From positions 1 to 14,521 of the forward strand of contig JANBPU010000368.1 of NCBI GenBank assembly GCA_027575805.1: a DNA stretch of 14,521 nucleotides, written 5' to 3'. The notes under the pieces are model-generated. The model was not told the origin of the DNA. It saw only the letters and a list, made by a program, of their open reading frames with translations, and made no database searches. How positions within the stretch are numbered: the first letter of the stretch is position 1; each line of letters begins with the position of its first letter. The stretch is from Mycoemilia scoparia (taxonomy: Eukaryota; Kickxellomycota; Kickxellomycetes; Kickxellales; Kickxellaceae). Below are positions 8,565 through 14,521 of the stretch, piece by piece. The position numbers and the translations under genes are program-made.

Positions 8565-8981
8565 TGTGTATGTGTTTGCAGCATGAAAATCGAATTCGGA
8601 AAAATAAGCACCGAAGCAAGTGCGAAAACCGAGTCCCGGCTTACTGCATTTATAAGAAACAATGACAAGGAAGAAGAGTATGCGATTTTATTTGTGGTTG
8701 AGGAACAAACAATAGTCTTTAATCTTGTGCGTAGGGGAAAATATACAAAACAAGAAACAAAGGGCCTGATGTTGGGGGGAGTGTGCAATGATATGTATAG
8801 CATCTGTCAAATGACCCTTGTCAGTAGCAGCGGTGTGCAATGTAAGAGACCACAAGAGACGATCCTTACTAATACACTTTTTCTCTGGATATCTAAACCG
8901 AAGTCAGAAGCCGCAATATCAACAATTGAAGAGATATAAAGCGGTGATAGGTTATTGTGAAATAATCATTATGATTTGCGA

Positions 8982-9001
8982 TGCTGCTGCTGCTGCTGCT
9001 G
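8982..9001. repeat. (TGC)n microsatellite
   Basis: 20 nt of perfect TGC units. In coding DNA it could encode Ala, Leu, Cys or Gln runs, but no supported gene crosses it. Confidence 0.9.
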
Positions 9002-10603
9002 TAGCTGACACTATTATCGTCGCTTGGGATGCCTTTGTTTAGTGCACAAGGTCTTGAAGGAGGGGCGAGGCGAGAATGAAAGACCGCATGGCAAAAATTC
9101 AGATGGCTGACCAAATAACAACCAAAGTAACTAACGGGTTTAGCGGGAATTATTGTTAAGGCGAAAAGAAAAACATTTGGGTAGAAAATATCAGGGAGCG
9201 GTGTAACAACAGCAAAAAAGATGTAGAATCTATAAAGTTTCTGATAAAGGATCGGTGCTACTCAAAAAAGGCCAACAGATTTGCTGGTGTGAGAAAGGGC
9301 TAAAAACTAGCAAGTTGGAAAGAGAGCCTTTGAGCGTGCGATTGATAATACTGGACAGTAGTGTGGAGAAGTAGAAACTACTCTAACTACCCAAAAACAA
9401 ATAATGAATGGTTTTAGTGAGAGATATAGCTGGACTAACAGGTAATTTGGCTGTCTTTCCAGGCTCTTGTGAAAAAAATTCCGACTTTTCAAGATAGCGA
9501 ATTCTTAATAAGCGCTTGCTTTATGGCCACAATACTGACGATGGCCTAGACATGCCTCCATAGCCTTATATGGCCAAATGACCTTGTCAGCCTACACTCC
9601 ACACTGGATGCGGCGGTTGCTGTTAAGGACAATGGCAGGCGATGATAAGGATGGGCTCTATCAATTGAAGGTGCCAGTGGTGTACACATGATTATGGAAA
9701 GCTTTAATGCCATGGCAAACCAGTTTGCGCGAGGTCGTGCGGCGTGGCAGTGGTGCAAGAGGAGTTAGATTCGCAGCGTTCCAATATAATACACATACAT
9801 ATTGTCGTTGTAGTAGCTACCCTTGCATGGGGACGATAAATCGGGCAACAAGACCCTTGTCATATTGGCATAACAATAAAACATTACTGTAATGTATAAG
9901 CCTTGCCTGCGCATGATACGTGCGCCTAACCAAAGTCACCAGTCAGCATTCCTTCCAGACATAAGAGAAAAATGCAGAAAGGATCGGCAAAAGCAGAGAA
10001 ATCCCTTGGTGGTGGCGACTGCAATTCCAGTTAATATGAAAAGTGTGTGTTGTGGCCGACAAAGTCACTCAAAGAAATCAGTAGCGGCTTAGCACGGATG
10101 GTGGCAAGGGTTATGGCTGTTGAATTTCAACCATCTTGAGAAACCTCCGCGATGTTGCGGAGCAAAGAAGGGCTGGATTTTTTCTTAATAGTTAGGCAAA
10201 TAACTCGGCGTTCCTACAGTGACAAATATCGGTTACTATTCATGGCTAATAGGGCCCCTAGAAAGAAATTAGAAACCAGTAACTGGACGACCTCAGCCTC
10301 CAATGGTGGTGCAGTGGCCCGTAGTGGCGGCACGTAGTTTCTATCCACCTCTCGGTACTTCGATCAGCCAGAGGTTTCTTTAGACTTCTTTCCAGCGCCC
10401 AAATGAACAGCAAGAGATTTACAACCACAACCAGAGACACAGAAAGGGGGTTGGCTGGGCTTAGCACAATGACAAATGGAAATGGCTTCGTCAGTATGTG
10501 GGTCATCATCAGAGCGTTGCTGTAGGGGTAGGGAAACAGCATGATGCAAAAACGATCAAAACTAAATTTCCCGCTCTTTTGACCACCTGCTTGCCTAAAA
10601 TGC

Positions 10604-10618
10604 GTGTGTGTGTGTGTG
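10604..10618. repeat. (GT)n microsatellite
   Basis: 15 nt of perfect GT repeat, followed by further imperfect TG-rich sequence to about 10645. Confidence 0.9.
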
Positions 10619-11248
10619 CGCATCTATGCGAGTGTGTTTGGGTGCACAATTCACTATCATTACTAAACCTGAACCTTTGGCATGTCAAACAGTTACCAAC
10701 ACGTTTCCATGCCATTCCTCTTCTATATACCATATTGGGCTTATATAGCGCAGGCGTATAGGTGTACACCTACACGCCGTTGAAGTCATTGCCATCGACA
10801 CCCGCTGCTTTAGCCATAGCTGTTGGGATTTACAGGGCACCATAATTTTCCGTGTTACTCTCAGCACGCACTCCCTGCCTATCACCGCCGTCGTCTCTCC
10901 TTTTATATTTCCCCTTGCCAGAAAAAACCCATTTGTTCAAGAAAAATATCGCAACATTTGGCTGGGCTTTCGCAAGCACGAAAAAGTATAAATAGAGCAT
11001 GCAATTCTCCTTTTCTAGGATTTTTCTGTACGAAACATATCACATATCCATTCAGACGATCGCCCAAATGCAATAATCACAAGAGTTTTATTAGAACCAA
11101 CATCCTCTTTTATATTTGTCACATCCAATCCTTTCTGCATTATCGTTTTCGTTGTCATCATCACCGCCGTCGTCAGACTCTCTATCCATCTCTATAGAAT
11201 CATTGTTTTATAATATCATCGTATTATTCTTCTTGCACACAGCTCTAA

Positions 11249-11270
11249 ACATACATACATACATACATAC
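11249..11270. repeat. (ACAT)n microsatellite
   Basis: 22 nt of perfect ACAT units, about 180 nt before the transporter start codon. Confidence 0.92.
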
Positions 11271-11358
11271 CAACCACTATACAAAATTGCTCTTTCTCGT
11301 TGATATCCCAATCGTTTTATATTTGTGTCTATATATCCGGAGTTTTGTTATTAGATAA

Positions 11359-11400
11359 TATAAAGCCCCAATTTTCTTCTCTCTGACCCTTTACATCAGG
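11359..11400 (+). promoter_or_regulatory. Probable core promoter of the transporter gene
   Basis: TATAAA at 11359-11364 is followed by a CT-rich stretch (about 11371-11393) of the kind used as transcription start sites by many fungal genes. The ATG follows at 11452. Assigned by position and composition only. Confidence 0.4.
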
Positions 11401-11451
11401 CCTCTCGTTATTGGAAAACGCAGTAATCCAAAGATCAACTCATTAAACTAA

Positions 11452-13062
11452 ATGTCAGCCCCATCGGACCCGAAGCCCGACACTGCTATTCCCGAGTTGG
11501 CGTCTCCATCTCCAAACTCAACAAACGCACCTACAAGAACCGGAAGCAACGACAATATCGATGCAAAAGCCAAACTCAATAATGGATCGCCGCAAACCCT
11601 TCATCATGAGCAACAACAGTCGCAACCCCAGCAGCAAAGTGGGCTGGCGGCAGATAATAGCGATGACCCCGAGGATCCGGAAAAAGCTCAAAACCAGCTA
11701 TCCAAATTCCACCGCAAACTGGGAATTTTAAGCCCCAAAGGTCCCATTGTTCCTCTCGACAGTGGATTTAGCTGGGTGATCGTCGTCTGTTGTTTCTTTA
11801 TGCAAATGTTTGGTATGGGTATAGCCAATGGCTTTGGTTCCTACCAAGCGTATTACCTAAATGTGATGTTTCCCGATACTCCCGCCTCAACAATTCAATG
11901 GATCGGAACTCTGTTTTCACTGTGTCTCTTGGGTGGTTCATTCTTTGCTGGTGTAATTGTAGACTCCTATGGCCCCAGGCTATCCGGATACATCGGAACT
12001 GTTGTAGCAACTCTGGCCATGATGCTGTCAAGTCTGGGCAAAGAGCCATACCAGCTGATTTTGGCCCAGGGTATCATGCTGGGTTTGGGATGTTCATTCA
12101 TCCATCAGCCCTCAATTATTCTTTCATCCCAGTATTTTGCAAAATACCGTGGCTTGGCAACTGGAATCGCCTTGGCCGGAAGCGGTGTTGGTGGCATGTT
12201 TATTGGTAGAGCCACCCAGGCAATGATTGATAAAGTTGGAATCCACTGGGCCATGAGGATTACTGGATTCATCATCCTCGGCGTTGCTGGTATTTCAAGC
12301 TCATTTGTTAGAAGACGTGTTCCAAAAATTCACCAAAAAGCAATTGAACAAGAAAAACTGCACCAAAAACAATTGGAACAAATCCAGAACGGCGAACCTG
12401 TCACCGAAGCTCCCGAAAAGCCAAAACTTCGTCGTCGCCTATTCAACTTTGATGCTCTCAAAGATGTCCGCTTTGATCTAGCCATTGCAGCCACATTCCT
12501 TCTAGAGATGGCATACTTTGGCCCCACCATGTATATCGCTGCCTCTGCCCAATACTACGGAATCAGCCCTGCCTCATCAACCAACCTCCTCCTAATATTT
12601 AACGTCATGGTTGCCGTTGGTCGTGTAATCGCAGGTATCATGGCCGATAAAATTGGCCCCATCGTAACTCTTCTCCTAAGTAACATGATCAGTGGAATCG
12701 CCATCCTCGCCATATGGCTCAACGCAACCAACCTGTCTGTATTTTATGGATATGTCGTCGTTTACGGTCTATTCTGCAGTTCATTCGTTAGCACAAACCC
12801 AATCATTGTTGGTAACATGTTTGGTATTGAGAAACTTGGCAGCACTGTAGGTCTTTTGTATCTTTTCGCCAGTACTGGTATTTTGATTGGTAATCCCGTC
12901 CAAGCCACCATCTATGACAAACTTGATCATAGGCAAAGATACCGGAATACTATCATTTTCCCCGGTTGTCTTTATCTCTGCTCAATGTGCGTTTGTTGTC
13001 TCTTGTATTTCATTACTATTCGTAGATTAAGAAAGAATGGTAAAAATACTCTCAAGGCTTAA
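11452..13062 (+). CDS. MFS transporter, monocarboxylate-porter (MCT/Mch) family
   Basis: Predicted 12-helix membrane transporter of 536 residues, intronless. Fungal members (Mch proteins) resemble animal monocarboxylate transporters, but known substrates differ (yeast Mch5 carries riboflavin), so the substrate is unassigned. Residues 1-100 are a polar cytosolic tail with a Gln-rich run at ~54-62. The family entry motif DSGFSWVIV is at 103-111. Approximate membrane segments: 107-128, 149-168, 178-195, 201-224, 234-256, 265-286, then a charged cytosolic loop 287-340, then 342-366, 376-396, 402-422, 429-450, 464-484 and 502-522. Other marks are STIQWIGT (146-153), DSYGPR (171-176), YFAKYRGLATGIALAGSGVGG (228-248) and DKIGP (399-403), the equivalent of the inter-helix loop in the second half. 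The C-terminus is short and basic. The ATG at 11452 gives the full N-terminal tail; whether it sits in plasma or organelle membrane cannot be told. Confidence 0.93.
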   Translation: MSAPSDPKPDTAIPELASPSPNSTNAPTRTGSNDNIDAKAKLNNGSPQTLHHEQQQSQPQQQSGLAADNSDDPEDPEKAQNQLSKFHRKLGILSPKGPIVPLDSGFSWVIVVCCFFMQMFGMGIANGFGSYQAYYLNVMFPDTPASTIQWIGTLFSLCLLGGSFFAGVIVDSYGPRLSGYIGTVVATLAMMLSSLGKEPYQLILAQGIMLGLGCSFIHQPSIILSSQYFAKYRGLATGIALAGSGVGGMFIGRATQAMIDKVGIHWAMRITGFIILGVAGISSSFVRRRVPKIHQKAIEQEKLHQKQLEQIQNGEPVTEAPEKPKLRRRLFNFDALKDVRFDLAIAATFLLEMAYFGPTMYIAASAQYYGISPASSTNLLLIFNVMVAVGRVIAGIMADKIGPIVTLLLSNMISGIAILAIWLNATNLSVFYGYVVVYGLFCSSFVSTNPIIVGNMFGIEKLGSTVGLLYLFASTGILIGNPVQATIYDKLDHRQRYRNTIIFPGCLYLCSMCVCCLLYFITIRRLRKNGKNTLKA

Positions 13063-13440
13063 AGATATTGTCTTTTTTTCTTGTATAATACTACGATGTG
13101 TTTTTATTTTTACATTATAGTGTTTTATTTCTTTTCCTTTCTTTTCTGTGTTATGTTGTAAACATACAATTTAGAGTTCAATAATAATAGACCAACAACT
13201 ATTTGTTTTAAATTTGATTTCAAATTTAAAAAAGTATAATTCTGTATAATCTCACTCTAAATGTTGGTTTTGTTGATCAATTAATACAAAAGAATAGATA
13301 TTTCCAATGTTTATAAAAAAACTATCAAATACTGGGCTTTCCTTTACTATAGATGCATTAGTCCTAATAGAAAATGTTGAAGGTAATTTATAGAAATAAA
13401 TAAAAGTTGTTAGGCTGTAGCTAATATGGTATATACTATA
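13063..13440. other. 3' flank of the transporter gene
   Basis: T-rich sequence directly after the stop is typical of a 3' untranslated region. No canonical AATAAA was noted near the stop, though AATAATA occurs at about 13180. A 26-nt palindrome at 13206-13231 is listed separately. No coding signal. Confidence 0.5.
13206..13231. terminator. Perfect 12-bp-arm palindrome after the transporter gene
   Basis: 13206-13217 and 13220-13231 are exact reverse complements with a 2-nt TT centre, about 144 nt past the stop codon. The stem is almost all A/T. It may mark the transcript end or be a repeat remnant; function is inferred from position only. Confidence 0.4.
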
Positions 13441-13993
13441 GGATCCAAAATGGAATCTGTTGGGCCATAGCCCACATGGCCCGCCCTGAACGATTCCAGA
13501 TGGAATTAGTTCATTCTGAATGATTCAGAATCACTCTGACCAACTTTCAGTTGATCAGAGTAATTTTGGATCAATCAGGATTATGATCTAAGGATTGTAA
13601 TCCTCACTTGTCTTTTATTAGTTTAGTTAGTTTAATGAAGAGTTTCGCTATCTTCATTACCTTTTATAGAATCATACTTTTATTTGTTCAAAAATAAAGT
13701 TGTGGTTGAAAGGACTTGAAGAGTTATAGTTAAACCTTATTGTTCCCCATTTAGAATCTTCCCTACTCATTCACTATCATTCTGAATGATCTTCAATTGA
13801 TATCCTTTATCATATTTCCCCTTCCCCATTCAGAACCATTCTGAATGATATCCTTTTATTCTGTTATTCACGCACCCTTGTGTTTTGCCCTGCATTCCCA
13901 TTTTGAACAGTTAAGAATCGTTCAGAATGAAAGTCTTTCAGAGACAACTTTCCAGAACAGTTGAGGCTTGTCCCAGATGACCCTAGTCTGTCA
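13441..13993. repeat. Palindrome-rich repeat block with LTR-like traits (contains repeat copy 2)
   Basis: Contains the inverted repeats 13462-13468/13476-13482 (7-bp arms) and 13513-13521/13523-13531 (9-bp arms, 1-nt centre), plus three exact copies of the 13-mer CATTCTGAATGAT at 13512, 13778 and 13837. The last 76 bases (13918-13993) match window positions 1-77. Read as an LTR it would run from TGTTGG (13458) to CTGTCA (13993), with the usual TG..CA ends. However, the five flanking bases do not match, no primer-binding site follows, and no transposon protein is seen. Best called a noncoding dispersed repeat, possibly a solo LTR. Confidence 0.55.
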
Positions 13994-14521
13994 AATATTA
14001 TTGCCATCAAATGGTTGAGTTGGGGAGGCATAAAAGGGAGCAGCTATAGGGGCTGACAGGCCAGGGTACTACTAAAATACCTACTCTAAAAGTCTTCTAT
14101 CTAGGCAGCCTATGGGAGAGAGGCCTCCTGTTATATACTACTTTACTCTTTTTCCATAGGTAAATAGTTTATTTAAAAATAAATGCTAAAACATCAAATT
14201 TTGGTCATGAAGTCAAAATCTCCAAAATTTTTACCTACAAGATTATTATCAGCCCTGGGATGGTAGACCAGAAACAGTACATCCAAATCTAGTAATCTGA
14301 TTTTTAGGGGTATAAACCCATCTGCCCTATACACACCTGTTTAATCAGATCATAATATATTACACTACAATAGAAATCACGGTTAACATTTAAGTATATA
14401 AATTTTCTTAATGAAATGTCATGGTATCTCATGAAACCATGAGTACAGAGATCATTCTATATGCTGTTATTATATGGCTTAGTATATGCCTTAATGGGAT
14501 TTCTTATAAACAGAAAGCCTC
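13994..14521. other. AT-rich region after the repeat block, no gene seen
   Basis: No recognisable coding segment or RNA gene. One small hairpin is visible: 14196-14204 pairs with 14222-14230 (9-bp arms, 17-nt loop). A TATA-like CATAAAAG near 14028 could be a promoter, but nothing follows it inside the window. Confidence 0.5.

Larger units (their letters stand above)
8461..10550. other. Gene-free, purine-rich, GC-enriched region
   Basis: About 2.1 kb with visibly more G and more CpG than the flanking AT-rich DNA, and purine-rich on the plus strand over much of 8600-10100. Open frames are short (the longest, 8538-8939, runs through the tetranucleotide repeat) and show no recognisable motif. 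I could not assemble a convincing spliced gene on either strand. It may be a long noncoding transcript, remote regulatory DNA of the transporter, or a decayed gene. Confidence 0.4.
10551..11358. promoter_or_regulatory. Pyrimidine-rich upstream region of the transporter gene
   Basis: The plus strand becomes rich in C and T. An exact 15-mer occurs at 10881-10895 and 11160-11174, with core CACCGCCGTCGTC. TTTTATATTT occurs three times (10901-10910, 11108-11117, 11315-11324). Such repeated GC-containing blocks in AT-rich DNA suggest regulator binding sites, possibly for a CGG-binding zinc-cluster protein, but that is inference. No open frame with family features was found. Confidence 0.4.

Noticed and set aside
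8538..8939. Plus-strand open frame of 133 codons beginning in the tetranucleotide repeat
   Set aside because: Its start is made of repeat units (Met-His-Ala-Cys). The rest has no recognisable motif, hydrophobic pattern or family match I can name, and nearby frames are equally open. It stays possible as a fast-evolving exon but is unsupported.
8982..9001. TGC run as a polyglutamine or polyalanine coding tract
   Set aside because: No supported reading frame with family features crosses it.
9564..9573. CCTTATATGG, a perfect CArG-box (MADS-factor) match
   Set aside because: One 10-bp degenerate-consensus match in a 14.5-kb AT-rich window is not informative without conservation or a nearby start site.
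10258..10623. Minus-strand open frame of 121 codons with a hydrophobic patch
   Set aside because: It begins in a GT microsatellite (Thr-His repeats). A single hydrophobic patch in pyrimidine/purine-skewed DNA is expected by chance.
13458..13993. Intact LTR retrotransposon
   Set aside because: The TG..CA ends fit, but there is no target duplication, no primer-binding site and no gag or pol segment; only a generic repeat call is justified.
1..14521. tRNA, rRNA or CRISPR features
   Set aside because: No T-arm-like GGTTCGA motif paired with an acceptor stem was found by eye, and no regularly spaced identical repeats with unique spacers exist.

Overview
The window looks like nuclear DNA of a fungus. 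It is AT-rich, genes sit on both strands, and two of the four protein genes are split by short GT..AG introns of about 87-139 nt. The proteins are ordinary eukaryotic housekeeping families: a USP12/46-type (CreB-like) deubiquitinase, the Paf1-complex subunit Leo1, a Bos1/membrin-type SNARE and an MCT-like MFS transporter. The deubiquitinase has an insertion where fungal CreB proteins have one. Low GC with frequent introns would fit an early-diverging (Mucoromycota-like) fungus, but that placement is inference.

Layout. 1-77 is a fragment of a dispersed repeat. 1078-3634 (+) is a nine-exon deubiquitinase gene; a 14-nt microexon carries most of the catalytic cysteine box. 3635-4264 is intergenic and holds polyadenylation signals and a degenerate duplicated repeat. 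4265-6076 (+) is an intronless LEO1 gene. 6384-7587 (-) is a six-exon gene for a 215-residue Bos1/GOSR2-type Qb-SNARE; it has no long ORF and was rebuilt here from splice sites and homology. LEO1 and this gene are convergent, with 307 bp between their stop codons.

7588-11451 is almost 3.9 kb without a recognisable gene. It holds a fold-back element, several microsatellites, a purine-rich moderately GC-enriched stretch, and a pyrimidine-rich stretch that probably contains the promoter and 5' leader of the next gene. 11452-13062 (+) is an intronless 536-residue transporter gene. 13063-14521 holds its 3' flank, including a 26-nt palindrome, and then a palindrome-rich repeat block (about 13441-13993) with some LTR-like traits. 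The end of that block matches the first 77 bases of the window.

The four genes show no joint pathway: ubiquitin removal, transcription elongation, ER-Golgi vesicle fusion and solute transport. I see no operon-like unit, defence system, secondary-metabolite cluster, viral genome or CRISPR array, and no convincing novel system. The most unusual points are the microexon splitting the catalytic cysteine codon, the SNARE gene hidden by its introns, the uniform TAG 3' splice sites, and the long gene-free region upstream of the transporter.
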